This document shows, in pieces, positions 1 to 11,795 of a DNA stretch of 64,000 nt (the first letter of the stretch is position 1; every line of letters starts with the position of its first letter). Made by a program: the position numbers and the translations under genes. The stretch covers positions 62,001 through 126,000 of the forward strand of contig NZ_JACHHP010000004.1 of assembly GCF_014202825.1 (NCBI RefSeq). The letters are read 5' to 3'. Source of the DNA: Chiayiivirga flava (lineage in GTDB: Bacteria > Pseudomonadota > Gammaproteobacteria > Xanthomonadales > Xanthomonadaceae). The notes under the pieces were generated by a model. The model was given only the letters and a program-made list of their open reading frames with translations. It ran no database searches and had not been told where the DNA came from.

Positions 1-519
1 CCTGAGAGTTACGGCGACGTATTCGACGTCACGCAGGATTATCTTGCCTATCATGAGCGTAAAGTGGCAGCCCGTCTCGGGTCAGAAATCGATTCCGCCT
101 ACGTTGGCAGCGAGTATCGGTTGACCCGCGTGTTGCTCGACGGCGGCGAAAGCGAGCTGCCTCGCATGCTGGCATCCGGAGCATGCCTTTGTATCGAAGC
201 GCAAATCTATTGCCCGGACGACAGGATCCCGCAACTCGGTATCGGCCTGCTCAGAGCGGATGGTACGGCCGTCTTCGGAACGACGTCCGAAATCGACGGG
301 GCCCGAGCCTATCGATCCGACGCACGGCACGTAACATACAAGATCGACCTGCAGCACATGCCGCTGCTGCCCGGCAGCTACACGCTGAAGCTGCACGCGC
401 TCGATCCGGAGGGCGTGCGGCTGTTCGACACGGTGGAGCGCGGCTTCATCGTGCGCGGCGCGACGCGCGAACTCGGCATGCTGAACCTCGCGCGGCGCTG
501 GCACGCGCCCGACGCCTGA
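1..519 (+). CDS. Wzt-like polysaccharide ABC transporter ATPase, C-terminal part (partial)
   Basis: The frame is open from base 1, so only the last 172 codons are present; the ATPase domain (Walker motifs) lies outside the window. The visible part begins with a short linker (VTQDYLAYHERK) and then a beta-rich domain with the hydrophobic/acidic alternation of the Wzt C-terminal carbohydrate-binding fold, in which ABC ATPases recognise the modified end of an O-polysaccharide before export. It is followed after 8 bp by a glycosyltransferase, a methyltransferase and two more glycosyltransferase-like genes, as expected at the end of an O-antigen cluster. A GTG at 64 could be mistaken for a start, but the in-frame sequence upstream continues the same protein. 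The fold assignment is from sequence pattern and context only. Confidence 0.75.
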   Translation, partial: PESYGDVFDVTQDYLAYHERKVAARLGSEIDSAYVGSEYRLTRVLLDGGESELPRMLASGACLCIEAQIYCPDDRIPQLGIGLLRADGTAVFGTTSEIDGARAYRSDARHVTYKIDLQHMPLLPGSYTLKLHALDPEGVRLFDTVERGFIVRGATRELGMLNLARRWHAPDA

Positions 520-527
520 GCAGGGCG

Positions 528-1379
528 ATGTTGCCGATCGTCGTGGTGCCCATTTTCGGTGCGTCCGACGTGCTCGATGCCTGCCTTGCGAGCCTGCTGC
601 GCACGCTGCCGCAGGATGCCCGCGTGCTGCTGTGCGACGACGCGTCGCCGCAGCCGGAAATTGCGCCGATGCTGCACGCGTTCGCGCGGCAGGCGGCGTT
701 CGAGGTGCACATCGAACGCCGTGCGGTGAACCTCGGCTTCATCGGCAACGTCAACCGCGCGTTTGCACGCACCGCCGGAAGCGATGTCGTGCTGCTGAAT
801 TCCGACACCATTGCCACGCCCGGCTGGCTGCAGGCACTTGTCGCCTGCGCCGAGACCGACCCGCGGGTCGCTACCGCAACGCCGTGGTCGAACAACGCGG
901 AGATCTGTTCGTTCCCCGACTTCTGCCGTGCCGGCCCGGTGCCGGACGATGCCGATGCGATCGCGCGCGCGGCGGCCGACGAGGATGCGCCCGCGTATCC
1001 CGATCTGCCCACCGGGGTCGGATTCTGCATGTACGTACGCCGCGCCGCGCTCGATCGCGTGGGCGACTTCGATGCAGCCACGTTCGGCCGCGGTTACGGC
1101 GAGGAGAACGACTTCTGCCTGCGTGTTGCAGCGCACGGCTGGCGCAACGTGCTGTGCGACACGGCGTACGTGGTGCATCGCGGCGGGGCGTCCTTCGGCA
1201 GCGAGGGTCACCGTCCCGGTGGCGAGAACCTCGCGCGGCTGACGGCGCGTTATCCGGAGTACAATCGCCTGGTCGCGGAGTTCATCCTGCGCGATCCCCT
1301 CAAACCCCTGCGCGACCGACTTGCCGCCCGCATCGATGCGCAGCGTCCGCAGTCCGCACAGCGCGACCTCTTCGCCTGA
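528..1379 (+). CDS. Family 2 glycosyltransferase
   Basis: Protein of 283 residues starting at ATG 528, 8 bp after the Wzt-like gene. The N-terminus (LPIVVVPIFGASDVLDACLASLL) is the first Rossmann strand and helix of a GT-A fold. CDDASP around residue 37 gives the nucleotide-binding acidic pair, LLNSDT near residue 88 is the metal-binding DXD-like motif, and GEENDFCLR near residue 190 is the acidic acceptor-side motif of rhamnosyltransferase-type GT2 enzymes. No membrane segment is visible, so it is probably a cytoplasmic enzyme adding a sugar to a lipid-linked glycan. Its stop overlaps the next start (TGATG), so the two are translationally coupled. Donor and acceptor cannot be told from sequence. 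Confidence 0.85.
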   Translation: MLPIVVVPIFGASDVLDACLASLLRTLPQDARVLLCDDASPQPEIAPMLHAFARQAAFEVHIERRAVNLGFIGNVNRAFARTAGSDVVLLNSDTIATPGWLQALVACAETDPRVATATPWSNNAEICSFPDFCRAGPVPDDADAIARAAADEDAPAYPDLPTGVGFCMYVRRAALDRVGDFDAATFGRGYGEENDFCLRVAAHGWRNVLCDTAYVVHRGGASFGSEGHRPGGENLARLTARYPEYNRLVAEFILRDPLKPLRDRLAARIDAQRPQSAQRDLFA

Positions 1380-2254
1380 TGTCCGATACGAACCCCAGCG
1401 TCCTCGAATTCACCGGCGAGCGTTTCACGCCCGAATGCGTGCGCGAGATCTGGTACGAGCATTGGCACCGCTACGCGTTCGCGTTGCCGCTCGCACGCGG
1501 CCGGCGCGTGCTCGACGCCGCGTGCGGGGAAGGCTACGGCAGCGCGCTGCTGGCCGGCGAGGCGGCGTCGGTGCTCGGTGTGGACATCTCCGACACCACG
1601 GTGGCGCACGCACGGGCACGCTACGGCACGCGCGAGCGCGTGCACTTCGCGCAGGGCGACTGCACCGCACTCGACGCATTGCCGGATGCCGGGTTCGACC
1701 TCATCGTCAGCTTCGAGACGCTGGAACACCTGCACGACCACGAACGCATGCTCGACGGATTCGCGCGTCTGCTCGCCGACGATGGCATCCTGCTCATCTC
1801 CACGCCCGACAAGCGCACCTACACCGATCTCTCCGGCGCCACCAACGAGCACCACGTGCGCGAGTTGTACCGCGACGAATTCGAGTCGCTGCTGAGCGTG
1901 CGTTTTCCCCACCATCGCCTGTTCGGACAGAAGCTGCTGTTCGCTTCGGTGCTGTGGGACGAGCGGCGGACGGATACATGGGCCGCCACCACCATGTCGG
2001 CGGACGCATCGGCCGCCGCGGACGGTCTGCGCTACGCTCCGCTCTATTACGTGGCCGCGTGTGCCCGCACCGCGCAGGCGCTCGACGCGCTGCCGTCGCT
2101 GTCGCTGTTCGGCGACGCGGCGCAGTCGGTGTACAGCCACTACGATCACGAGATCCGCAAGAACATCGCGGCCGGGCATCGGATCGCGGAGCTCGAGCAA
2201 CAGCTGGAAGCCGAACGCGCGCGCCGACTGGCGCTGGAACAGCAGCGCGTCTAG
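1379..2254 (+). CDS. Class I SAM-dependent methyltransferase
   Basis: Protein of 291 residues. The SAM-binding motif I is clear (VLDAACGEGYGSALL, about residue 41), followed by an acidic motif (VLGVDIS), the motif around FDLIVSFETLEHL (residues 104-116) and LADDGILLISTPDK, typical of UbiE/Methyltransf_11 enzymes and of methyltransferases placed beside O-antigen glycosyltransferases. The last 30 residues are predicted to be helical and charged (IAELEQQLEAERARRLALEQQ), possibly a coiled coil that docks on a partner. Methylation of the terminal sugar commonly stops O-chain growth and is recognised by the Wzt C-terminal domain, which fits the neighbour at 1-519. The actual acceptor is inferred. 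Confidence 0.85.
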   Translation: MSDTNPSVLEFTGERFTPECVREIWYEHWHRYAFALPLARGRRVLDAACGEGYGSALLAGEAASVLGVDISDTTVAHARARYGTRERVHFAQGDCTALDALPDAGFDLIVSFETLEHLHDHERMLDGFARLLADDGILLISTPDKRTYTDLSGATNEHHVRELYRDEFESLLSVRFPHHRLFGQKLLFASVLWDERRTDTWAATTMSADASAAADGLRYAPLYYVAACARTAQALDALPSLSLFGDAAQSVYSHYDHEIRKNIAAGHRIAELEQQLEAERARRLALEQQRV

Positions 2255-2268
2255 CACGAGGACGTTTC

Positions 2269-4113
2269 ATGGACTTCAAGATCGATTTCGGCACGCAGTC
2301 ACTCACGCCGACGGCGTCGGCCAACGCGCCGCTGTATGCCTCGGTGCCCGGCCGCGCCGCCGCGCTCGGCGGCGAGGAAGTGGTGTTCTATGACGAGGGC
2401 CTGGACCGCACCCACGTCATGACGATGCAGGTGCTGCAGGCGATGGATCTGTGTCGCGAGTTCCGCACGCTCGATGCGCACGTCGCCGCCATCGTGAAGG
2501 CGTTGCCCGCGCTCGAGCGGCAGCAGACGGCCGTGCGGCGCGTTCTCGAAGGCCTTCGTTCGCAGGGGCTGCTGGTGTCGGACGTGACGGTGCTCGATCG
2601 GTTCGAGGCCGACACCACGCCGCGCAACGCGCCGTTCGCGGGCGTGTTCATCCGCGCCTGCAACCGACCGGCGCAACTGGAGCGATTGCTGCGATCGTTG
2701 CTGGACTGCGAGACGCGTGTCGGCGCGAAGCGGCGTTACGTGGTCATCGACGACTCCACCGCCGCCGCCGCGGTCGCGCGCCATGCGCAGCTGCTGCGCG
2801 AATTCGCCGAACGCAGTGCCGCGCCGGTGTCGCATGTGCACCGCGACGCATGGGAGAGCATCGTCGACGCGCTCGCGGGCGAGGCGCCCGAGCACGCCGA
2901 CGCCGCACGCGGCGTGTTGTCGCGCGGCGCGGCGAGCGGCGGCGGCATCGGCATGAACCTCGCGCTGTTGCTGTCGGCGGGCTCGCGCATGGCGCTGCTC
3001 GACGACGATTTCGTGCTGCCGCTGCACCGGCATCCGGCCTATCGCGCGGGCCTGGTGTTCGGGCGCGGCGGCTGGGCCTCGCGCACGTTTTCCGATGTCG
3101 ATGCCGCGGTGCAGGCCGGCGAGCCCGATGCGCGCGACCCGTTCGATCTGCACCTTGCGATCTGCGGCGAAACCCTCGCCAGCGTGACCCACCACGCAGA
3201 CGGCTGCCGCCTCGGGGTGGACGAACTGCGCGGGCTGGATCTGAGCCGCACGCCGACCTTGCGCGCCGACGCGCGCGTGCTCGCCACCGTCAACGGTCAC
3301 CGAGGTCACAGCGGCGCGGCGAGCCTGGGCTGGGTGTTCGGCCTGGACCCGGTGGCGCGTGCGGCCATGCTGCGCGATCCGGACACCTATTCGTCGTGGC
3401 TCGACAATCCCGCCGTGTGGTCGGGCACGGCACGCCACACCGTGTCGCCGCGCGGCGGCTACACGCCCTTCATGCTCGACAACACGCGTGTCCTGCCGTG
3501 CACCGCACCGGACGGCCGCGGCGAGGATGCGCTGTTCGCCAATCTTGCGCAGCTCGCCTACAGCCGTGACGTGGTGGTCGACATGCCGTTTGCGATCGGT
3601 CACGTGCAGGAAGGCAGCCGCTCCCGGCGCAATACGCTTGCGAAACCGGAACGGCCTAGCGTTGCGCAGTGTTTTGCCGATCTGGTCGCCCCGCTCGGGG
3701 ACGTGCTGGTCGCTTCCGATCCGGCCACTCGTCTGTCCGGCGCGGCGTCGCGCCTGCGCGATCTTGGCGCAGCCGACACGCGCGCGCTGCAGGCGTATCT
3801 GCGCGAGTATCTCGGGCACCGCCGCTCGACGCGGATCGAGGCCCTGCAGCGTGCCTATGCCGCCGCCACCGATGCTCCCGACGCGTGGCGTGCCGACCTG
3901 CGCGGGCAGATCGAGGCCAACGGAAAGTCTCTCACGCAGGGCGGCGTGCCGCGGCTTGGCGGATGGTCCGACACCGTCGATGCCGAAGAAGGCTCGGCCT
4001 TGCTGCGCGATGCCGCACGCCGGCTGGCTGCGGGACTCGAGGCCTGGCCGGCGCTGTGGACACTGGCGCGCGAACGCGGCGAGGGATGGGTCGAGCGCGC
4101 AGGCGTGCGCTGA
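2269..4113 (+). CDS. Large glycosyltransferase-like protein with possible winged-helix N-terminus
   Basis: Protein of 614 residues, start ATG 2269, 14 bp after the methyltransferase. Residues about 125-300 look like a GT-A fold: a first strand GVFIRACNRPAQLERLLRSLL, VVIDDST as nucleotide-binding acidic site and ALLDDDFVLPL as the DXD site. The first 110 residues are unlike a normal glycosyltransferase. The stretch from MQVLQAMDLCREF to VLEGLRSQGLLVSD resembles the small helix-turn-helix/wing domain of PqqD-like recognition elements (LDxHVAAIVKALP... VLxxLRxxGLL). The C-terminal 250 residues are not recognised. The gene sits between a methyltransferase and another GT2 gene (3 bp gap), so a role in cell-surface glycan or protein glycosylation is likely. 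The N-terminal domain is a tentative call. Confidence 0.6.
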   Translation: MDFKIDFGTQSLTPTASANAPLYASVPGRAAALGGEEVVFYDEGLDRTHVMTMQVLQAMDLCREFRTLDAHVAAIVKALPALERQQTAVRRVLEGLRSQGLLVSDVTVLDRFEADTTPRNAPFAGVFIRACNRPAQLERLLRSLLDCETRVGAKRRYVVIDDSTAAAAVARHAQLLREFAERSAAPVSHVHRDAWESIVDALAGEAPEHADAARGVLSRGAASGGGIGMNLALLLSAGSRMALLDDDFVLPLHRHPAYRAGLVFGRGGWASRTFSDVDAAVQAGEPDARDPFDLHLAICGETLASVTHHADGCRLGVDELRGLDLSRTPTLRADARVLATVNGHRGHSGAASLGWVFGLDPVARAAMLRDPDTYSSWLDNPAVWSGTARHTVSPRGGYTPFMLDNTRVLPCTAPDGRGEDALFANLAQLAYSRDVVVDMPFAIGHVQEGSRSRRNTLAKPERPSVAQCFADLVAPLGDVLVASDPATRLSGAASRLRDLGAADTRALQAYLREYLGHRRSTRIEALQRAYAAATDAPDAWRADLRGQIEANGKSLTQGGVPRLGGWSDTVDAEEGSALLRDAARRLAAGLEAWPALWTLARERGEGWVERAGVR

Positions 4114-4116
4114 CCC

Positions 4117-5043
4117 GTGACCGGTGGCGCTGCCAGCGTGCGGCACGATGCGGCCTCGGCCGATACCGGTGTCGACGCCCTGCGCGTGGTGATCGTCGCG
4201 CACGACAGCGGCGATTGGTTGTTGCGTGGCGTGGCGGCCGTGCTGGCGCAGGATCCGGCGCTGGAACTGGTGGTGGTGGACAACGCGTCCCGTGACGGGA
4301 GCATCGAACGCCTGCCCCGGGATCCGCGCCTGCGCATCCTGCGCAACCCCGACAACCGCGGCTTCGGCGCCGCATGCAACCAGGGGGCGGCAGGATGCGG
4401 CGGCGACTGGCTGCTGTTTCTCAATCCCGACTGCGAACTTCCGCGCGGCGCGCTGACCGCGCTGCGCGATCACGCCGCGCGCGACCCGCGCATCGGTGCG
4501 CTCGGTGCGCAGCTGCTCGATGCCGACGGCGCGCCGCAGGCCGCCTCGCGCCGCAGCACGCCGCGGCCGGCGCAGGCCCTGCGCCTGGCGCTCGGACTGC
4601 GGCCGTCGCCGGCGAGCGAGCCGTTCGTGCCGCAAGTCGCACCTGCCGTCGAAGCGGTCGACGCCGTGTCCGGTGCGCTGATGCTGATGCCGCGCGCACT
4701 GTTCGAGCGGCTCGGCGGATTCGACACCGGTTACGTTCTCCACTGCGAAGATCTCGACCTGTGCCGCCGCGTGCTCGACAGCGGGCATCTGGTCGCCATC
4801 GCGAACGACGTGCGCGTGCCGCACCACAAGGGCACATCGAGCCGGCGTCGGCCCGTGTGGGTCGAATGGCAGAAGCACCGCGGCATGCTGCGTTATTTCC
4901 GCAAATTCGACGCGGCCACGTCGCCGCCGTGGTTGCGCGCGCTGGTACCGGCCGGCATCGCGATGCGGTTTCCGCTCGCGGCATTCCGCGCGTGGCGCGC
5001 CGCGCGCCGCGCACGCCGAGCGACGTTCAGCGCCAGCGATTGA
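4117..5043 (+). CDS. Family 2 glycosyltransferase (rhamnosyltransferase-like)
   Basis: Protein of 308 residues from a GTG start, 3 bp after the preceding gene. The GT2 signature is strong: [20 protein letters not shown] as first strand and helix, [12 protein letters not shown] as nucleotide site, [11 protein letters not shown], and LFLNPDCEL as DXD-type metal site (about residue 110). [18 protein letters not shown] near residue 210 is the WbbL-type acceptor motif. The C-terminus is basic ([13 protein letters not shown]) and may lie on the inner membrane. The 3' end runs 17 bp into the 3' end of the convergent pyrF, leaving no room for an intergenic terminator. Last gene of the polysaccharide cluster on this strand. 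Confidence 0.85.
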   Translation: MTGGAASVRHDAASADTGVDALRVVIVAHDSGDWLLRGVAAVLAQDPALELVVVDNASRDGSIERLPRDPRLRILRNPDNRGFGAACNQGAAGCGGDWLLFLNPDCELPRGALTALRDHAARDPRIGALGAQLLDADGAPQAASRRSTPRPAQALRLALGLRPSPASEPFVPQVAPAVEAVDAVSGALMLMPRALFERLGGFDTGYVLHCEDLDLCRRVLDSGHLVAIANDVRVPHHKGTSSRRRPVWVEWQKHRGMLRYFRKFDAATSPPWLRALVPAGIAMRFPLAAFRAWRAARRARRATFSASD

Positions 5044-5839
5044 TCGCGTCGCGCTGCTCGATCGCGGCGGCGCGCGCCGCGTCGGCGAAATCCCGGCCGC
5101 TGCCGGCGTAGAGGATCGCGCGCGAGGAACTGATGACGAGGCCACCGCCGTCCGGCGTGGCGCCGTTGCGCACCACGGCCTCGACGTCGCCGCCCTGCGC
5201 GCCGATTCCCGGCACGAGGAACGGCATCGTGCCGACCAGCGCGCGCACCTGCGCCAGCTCCTTCGGCCAGGTGGCACCGACCACGAGCATGCAATTGCCG
5301 TTGCCGTTCCAGTCGGCAGCAACGCGCTGCGCCACGTGCTGGTACAGCGGGCGGCCGTCGACGAGCAGGTCCTGGAACTCCCCGGAGCCTGGGTTGGACG
5401 TGCGACACAGGATCACGACGCCGCGATCGGCACGGTCGAGGAACGGCTGCACCGAATCGCGGCCGAGGTAGGGATTCACCGTTGCCGCGTCGGCGCCGTA
5501 GCGGTCGAACGCTTCGCTCGCGTAATGCGACGCGGTGCTGCCGATGTCGCCACGCTTGGCGTCCAGGATCACCGGCACACCGGGATGGCGCGTGTGGATA
5601 TGCGCGATCAGCCGGCGCAACGCGTCTTCCGCACCGAGCGCGGCGAAGTGCGCGATCTGCGGCTTGAAGGCGCAGACGACGTCGGCCGTGGCGTCGACGA
5701 TGGCGCGGCAGAACTCGAACACCGCATCAGAGCCCGACACCACAGCGTGGGGCAGCTTCGCGGGTTCCGGATCGAGTCCCGCACAGAGCAGCGAGTTCCT
5801 GGCATGCGAGCGACGCAGCAGCGAACGCAGGAAGGTCAC
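5027..5839 (-). CDS. pyrF: Orotidine 5'-phosphate decarboxylase
   Basis: Protein of 270 residues catalysing the last step of UMP synthesis. The catalytic motif [10 protein letters not shown] (residues 93-102, with Lys95) marks the long, type 2 subfamily seen in actinobacteria, Xanthomonadaceae and others rather than the short enterobacterial enzyme. The phosphate-binding end is [10 protein letters not shown] and the closing [10 protein letters not shown]. The start is a GTG whose sequence overlaps the stop of the upstream glycosyltransferase (GTGA), so the two are coupled in one transcript. Confidence 0.93.
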   Translation of the reverse strand: MTFLRSLLRRSHARNSLLCAGLDPEPAKLPHAVVSGSDAVFEFCRAIVDATADVVCAFKPQIAHFAALGAEDALRRLIAHIHTRHPGVPVILDAKRGDIGSTASHYASEAFDRYGADAATVNPYLGRDSVQPFLDRADRGVVILCRTSNPGSGEFQDLLVDGRPLYQHVAQRVAADWNGNGNCMLVVGATWPKELAQVRALVGTMPFLVPGIGAQGGDVEAVVRNGATPDGGGLVISSSRAILYAGSGRDFADAARAAAIEQRDAINRWR

Positions 5840-6807
5840 GGAGCACGTCTCCCGCTCAGCACCAGCGCGAGATTGGAGCGGATGCTGTCGATATCGGGGT
5901 ACAACATGATCGCGTTGCGCAGCAACGCTTCAGCTCGCGCGAAATTGCCGACATGGAAATTCGCCATCGCGCAGAGGTTCAACGCATTCACGTCGCGAGG
6001 TGCGTCTGCCAAGGCTTGCTCCAGATAACGCAGCGCCTGTTGCGGCTTCTGTTCACGCAGCAAATGCTGGCCCATGAACAGCAGCGCCTCCGGCTTGGCC
6101 AGCCATTGATCGAACGCAGCAGCCCATTTTTGCCGCAGCATGGGAAGGTAGGTGTCCTGCACCGTGCTGCGACGGTTCTGCCCATGCCCGCTGCCGGACT
6201 CGCCGGTGTGCGCATTCCAGACGCAGGTCACCGCATCCACGAATCCGAAGGCGGTACGCGTGGCGCAGTTGACCATGAAGTCGCGGTCCTGGAACGACAG
6301 AAAGGCCGGATCAAACCGGACGCCTTCATCGAGGAGGCTGCGATGAAACATCGTTGCGATGAACGTTCCCCGCGCCTGGAAATAAAGCTGCGCATGGAAC
6401 CCCGGGCTGCCACTGTGGCCCGTGACATGGCCGTGCTCGTCGCGGACGGCGGTACGGCTGTACCGGACGCGTTGTGCCGCCAGCCCGCTGGCTGTGACCA
6501 GTGTCTCGACGTGGTGCGGAAGAAATTCGTCGTCATCGTCGAGAAAGTTGAACCACTCGCCGCGCACATGACTGATTGCCAGATTCGCCGCATCGGGTCG
6601 ACTGAGCGGCAATCCCGAAGCGGCATGCACGAGGCGGACCGTGCGGCCGCGAATTTCTGGCGGCAAATCCCGGTGTGACGCGCCCGAGGCGGCAACGACC
6701 ACGATCTCGATCGAAGGCCACGTTTGCGCGACGACCGAGTCGAGCGCCCGCTGCAGCGACGGCCGATCCATGCTTCGGATCAGGATCGAGACCAATGGCG
6801 GGCTCAT
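5836..6807 (-). CDS. GT2 glycosyltransferase fused to a tetratricopeptide tail
   Basis: Protein of 323 residues from ATG 6807 (a TTG at 6828 would add 7 residues; neither has a good ribosome site). Residues 5-110 are a GT-A domain: [31 protein letters not shown] and [14 protein letters not shown] as the DXD region (residues 90-94). Residues about 241-320 form two tetratricopeptide-like repeats ([18 protein letters not shown] and [18 protein letters not shown]). This is an unusual combination on one chain, and a TPR tail suggests a protein acceptor or partner. The gene lies downstream of ettA (74 bp) and overlaps pyrF by 4 bp. Base composition is somewhat less GC-rich than its neighbours, as often seen in polysaccharide loci. 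Confidence 0.75.
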   Translation of the reverse strand: MSPPLVSILIRSMDRPSLQRALDSVVAQTWPSIEIVVVAASGASHRDLPPEIRGRTVRLVHAASGLPLSRPDAANLAISHVRGEWFNFLDDDDEFLPHHVETLVTASGLAAQRVRYSRTAVRDEHGHVTGHSGSPGFHAQLYFQARGTFIATMFHRSLLDEGVRFDPAFLSFQDRDFMVNCATRTAFGFVDAVTCVWNAHTGESGSGHGQNRRSTVQDTYLPMLRQKWAAAFDQWLAKPEALLFMGQHLLREQKPQQALRYLEQALADAPRDVNALNLCAMANFHVGNFARAEALLRNAIMLYPDIDSIRSNLALVLSGRRAP

Positions 6808-6881
6808 CGGCGGCGAACCCGCCCGCAAAGCGCGGATGCGGAGTTGGCTGACATGCTGCGCAATCGCGACGTCACTGCGGC

Positions 6882-8543
<1,662 letters not shown>

Positions 8544-8764
8544 GGGAAGTCTCTTGGTGTTCGGCAGGGCGCTTTGCTGCGGCATCGGCGCCGCCGTCGC
8601 GTGCGGGGCACGCAACGGGCGCGGGATTCGAGGTAAACGCGCGGTTTGACGCGGGGGATTTGCAGCCAACCTGCGGATTATCGCGCATGCGGCGCGTTCG
8701 TGCCACGGCGGGAATCGGCGCGGAATGTTTTCCCCGCGCGTTGCAGGCGCACCGGGGTTACGAG

Positions 8765-10345
8765 TCAGCCGGTGGCTTGCACCGTGGCCAGGAATTCGGC
8801 GAGACCGGCTGCGGCGTCGTCGTTCTGGTACAGCCGAGGGGCGTTTTCGCGCAGGCGGGCGGCGAGTGCGTCGCGTCGCGGCGTGTCGTTGGCGAGGGCC
8901 ACGGCGCGTTCGACGTAATCCTCCTCGTTGATGGCGACCAGCTCGGGTGCGCCCAGCCGTTGCAGCAACGCGGCGGTCTGGCGGCTTCTCATGAGACGGC
9001 CCGCCACGGTGACGATCGGCAGGCCCTGGCTCAGCAGGTCGATCGAACTCATGCCACCGGACCAGCCGACGGAGTCGAGCCCCAGGTCGCAGTCGCGCGC
9101 GAGCGCGAGGTACTCGGGCAGCGGCAGCATCGGATGCAGCACGACCCCCACTGGATCGACCCCGTGCGCGGCGAGCGTCGGCGCCATGCGCGCGGCAAGC
9201 CACTCGCGCACGTGGGCCTGTTCGTGTGCGATCAGGTGCAGCCGCGCACGCGGCAGCCGCGCGAGGATGCGCGCGAACAACGCGTCGTGTCCGGGCAACA
9301 GCTTGTAGACGCTCTGCGGACACAGCAATTCGATATTGCCCGGCGCGCGGCGCAGCGTCGATGCCACCGCTGCGGGCGGGGGCGAACGGCGCAGCGCGTG
9401 CCCGAGGCCGGGCAGGCGGAACAACCGCTCGGTGTAGTGACTGGCGCCGTCCGTGGGCTCCATCGCGTCAGGGCTCAGCACCCAGTCGATCGTGGGCAGC
9501 CCCGTGGTGACCGGGTGGCCCCAGAGCACCGCCTGCACCGGTGCCAGGCGCAGCGCCGCCAACGCCTGCGACACCGGATGCATGCCGATGTCGAGATAGA
9601 CGATCACGTCCGGTGCCAGCCGTCGCAGGTGGTCGCGCCAGATGTCGGCAGGGACGTTGGCGCGGTGCAAGGTGACGTGCGGCGGAAGATCGTGCACCAG
9701 CGCATCCGGCGCGCCGCCGAGCGCAATGCCATGGACGTCGAAACTGGCCGGATCGAGACGTGCGAACAGCGGCAGGAACAGCCTCGCCACCGTGTGTTCG
9801 CGCAGGTACGCCGACACGAAGACGATGCGTCGGCGCGCGCGCATCCGTGGCGCGGATAGAGCCGGTGACGGCGACAGCGCGGCCATCATGCGATGCACGA
9901 GCGCACCGTAGCGCGCCTGCTCGGCGATGGCATCCGTGACATAGTGCAGGTAGAACGCGGTGCACTGGCCGATGCAACTCCAGACCTGCGCCGCCCAGCG
10001 CGGATCGTCGAAATCCAGGGCCTCGAATTCGGCCAGTCCGGCAGACCAGCGCGCCACGAAAGCGTCCGCATCGGTCGCCGTGGCCGGGGCTGCCGCGCGA
10101 GGGAACTGGAACGCGGCCCAGCGCGCCATGAGCGCATCGGGATCGAGCGTCAGCGCTCGCGCCACAGCGGCATGTCCGGCGTCGAATCGATAGGCGCTGA
10201 ACGCTTCCAGGGCCACATCCATCCAGCGCGCCGGTGACGGGTTGGCCTCCGCTTCCGCGAGCGCGGCCGCTTCCGCCGCGCCCGGTCTCCCGGCGTCGAG
10301 CGCATCGGGCGCGGAAGCGGCGATGTCGGAGGTGCCTTGGGACAT
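8765..10345 (-). CDS. GT41-type (SPINDLY/OGT-like) glycosyltransferase with reduced TPR region
   Basis: Protein of 526 residues, ATG 10345. The region from about residue 165 carries the catalytic half of the O-GlcNAc transferase/SPINDLY family: [87 protein letters not shown] and [26 protein letters not shown]. The N-terminal 150 residues contain at most one TPR-like helix pair ([21 protein letters not shown]), far fewer than typical OGT proteins. Such bacterial enzymes glycosylate proteins (for example flagellin or secreted adhesins) or surface glycans; the acceptor here is unknown. Divergent from glyA across 78 bp. Confidence 0.8.
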   Translation of the reverse strand: MSQGTSDIAASAPDALDAGRPGAAEAAALAEAEANPSPARWMDVALEAFSAYRFDAGHAAVARALTLDPDALMARWAAFQFPRAAAPATATDADAFVARWSAGLAEFEALDFDDPRWAAQVWSCIGQCTAFYLHYVTDAIAEQARYGALVHRMMAALSPSPALSAPRMRARRRIVFVSAYLREHTVARLFLPLFARLDPASFDVHGIALGGAPDALVHDLPPHVTLHRANVPADIWRDHLRRLAPDVIVYLDIGMHPVSQALAALRLAPVQAVLWGHPVTTGLPTIDWVLSPDAMEPTDGASHYTERLFRLPGLGHALRRSPPPAAVASTLRRAPGNIELLCPQSVYKLLPGHDALFARILARLPRARLHLIAHEQAHVREWLAARMAPTLAAHGVDPVGVVLHPMLPLPEYLALARDCDLGLDSVGWSGGMSSIDLLSQGLPIVTVAGRLMRSRQTAALLQRLGAPELVAINEEDYVERAVALANDTPRRDALAARLRENAPRLYQNDDAAAGLAEFLATVQATG

Positions 10346-10423
10346 CGACAAACCCTGCAAACGGCGCGTTGCGACGCCAAGCCCGCTATCATAAGGGTCC
10401 TCTCGCCGCCGGCCGAATCCCGA

Positions 10424-11686
10424 ATGACCTTCGCCCAGTCCAAGACGCCGCTCGCCGACTTCGATCCCGAGCTCGCCCGCGCCATCGCCGACGAGGCGCG
10501 CCGACAGGAGGATCATGTCGAACTGATCGCCTCGGAGAACTACTGCTCGGTGCGGGTGATGGAAACCCAGGGCTCGGTGCTGACCAACAAGTACGCGGAG
10601 GGCTATCCGGGCAAGCGCTACTACGGCGGCTGCGAGTACGTCGACGTGGCGGAAAAACTCGCCATCGAGCGCGTGAAACAGCTCTTCGACTGCGATTACG
10701 CCAACGTGCAGCCGCACTCGGGCTCGCAGGCCAACCAGGCGGTCTATCTGGCGCTGCTGCAGCCGGGCGACACCATTCTCGGCATGTCGCTCGCGCACGG
10801 CGGCCATCTGACGCACGGCGCCAAGGTCAACATCTCCGGCAAGCTGTTCAACGCGGTGCAGTACGGCATCGATCCGGCCACCGGCCTCATCGACTACGAC
10901 GCGGTCGAGGCGCTCGCCGTCGAACACACGCCGAAGATGGTGGTGGCAGGTTTCAGCGCGTATTCGCAGGTGGTGGACTGGGCGCGCTTCCGCGCGATCG
11001 CCGACAAGGTCGGCGCGTACCTCTTCGTGGACATGGCGCATGTCGCCGGTCTTGTTGCGGGCGGGGTGTACCCGAGTCCGCTGCCGCATGCGCACATCGT
11101 CACCTCCACCACGCACAAGACGCTGCGCGGTCCGCGCGGCGGCATCATCCTGGCCAGGGGAGCGGGGGAAGAACTCGAAAAGAAGCTGCAGTCGATCGTG
11201 TTCCCCGGCATCCAGGGCGGACCGCTGATGCACGTGATCGCGGCCAAGGCGGTGTCGTTCCTCGAGGCGCTCGCGCCGGAGTTTTCCGCCTACCAGACGC
11301 AGGTGGTGAAAAACGCGCAGGCGATGGCGAAGACGCTGATCGCGCGCGGCTACAAGGTCGTCTCCGGCGGCACCGAAAACCACCTGATGCTGATCGACCT
11401 GATCGGCCGCGACGTGAGCGGCAAAGACGCCGAAGCCGCCCTCGGCCGCGCCCACATCACGGTCAACAAGAATGCGGTGCCGAACGATCCGCGCTCGCCG
11501 TTCGTCACCTCGGGCCTGCGCATCGGCACGCCGGCGGTCACCACGCGCGGTTACACCGAGCAGGACTGCACGGACCTCGCCGGCTGGCTCTGCGACGTGC
11601 TCGACGCCCCGGCCGATGCCGACGTGATCGCCCGCGTGCGCGCGAACGTGGAAGCGCAATGCAAGCGTCTGCCTGTCTACGCGTGA
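10424..11686 (+). CDS. glyA: Serine hydroxymethyltransferase
   Basis: Protein of 420 residues (E. coli 417), converting serine and tetrahydrofolate to glycine and methylene-tetrahydrofolate with PLP. IASENY at 35-40, the YYGGC motif at 66-70, and [15 protein letters not shown] with the PLP-binding lysine at 232 are all intact. The start ATG 10424 matches the family N-terminus; further upstream only intergenic sequence and the divergent gene are found. A TATCAT hexamer at 10387-10392 could be a -10 box but no good -35 stands in front of it. First gene of the cluster glyA-nrdR-rib, the usual order in this family. Confidence 0.97.
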   Translation: MTFAQSKTPLADFDPELARAIADEARRQEDHVELIASENYCSVRVMETQGSVLTNKYAEGYPGKRYYGGCEYVDVAEKLAIERVKQLFDCDYANVQPHSGSQANQAVYLALLQPGDTILGMSLAHGGHLTHGAKVNISGKLFNAVQYGIDPATGLIDYDAVEALAVEHTPKMVVAGFSAYSQVVDWARFRAIADKVGAYLFVDMAHVAGLVAGGVYPSPLPHAHIVTSTTHKTLRGPRGGIILARGAGEELEKKLQSIVFPGIQGGPLMHVIAAKAVSFLEALAPEFSAYQTQVVKNAQAMAKTLIARGYKVVSGGTENHLMLIDLIGRDVSGKDAEAALGRAHITVNKNAVPNDPRSPFVTSGLRIGTPAVTTRGYTEQDCTDLAGWLCDVLDAPADADVIARVRANVEAQCKRLPVYA

Positions 11687-11693
11687 GGGAGCC

Positions 11694-11788
11694 GGGAATC
11701 GGCAGTCGGGAGTCGGGAGTCGCAGACGCGAATCCCGACGTCGCCGTGCGCGCTTTCCCGATTCCCGATTCCCGATTCCCGACTCCCC
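11694..11788. repeat. Inverted array of GGGAATCG/GGGAGTCG heptamers
   Basis: Between glyA and nrdR. The left arm (11694-11722) holds copies of a GGGAATC/GGGAGTC heptamer, and the right arm (11754-11788) holds the reverse complement (CCCGATT repeated, ending CCCGACTCCCC), with a 31-base loop. The arms could fold into a long hairpin. The same heptamer, in one orientation only, recurs upstream of cysB at 45648-45678. Such heptamer arrays are frequent between genes in Xanthomonas and Lysobacter relatives. Confidence 0.85.
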
Positions 11789-11795
11789 ACCCCTG

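Noticed and set aside
10369-10392. TTGCGA plus TATCAT as a glyA promoter
   Set aside because: The spacing is 12 bp, too short for sigma-70; the -10 alone remains possible.
11694-11788. The heptamer array as a CRISPR-like or riboswitch structure
   Set aside because: Units are only 7 bp without spacers, and no ligand-type conserved core is seen; it is a simple inverted repeat array.
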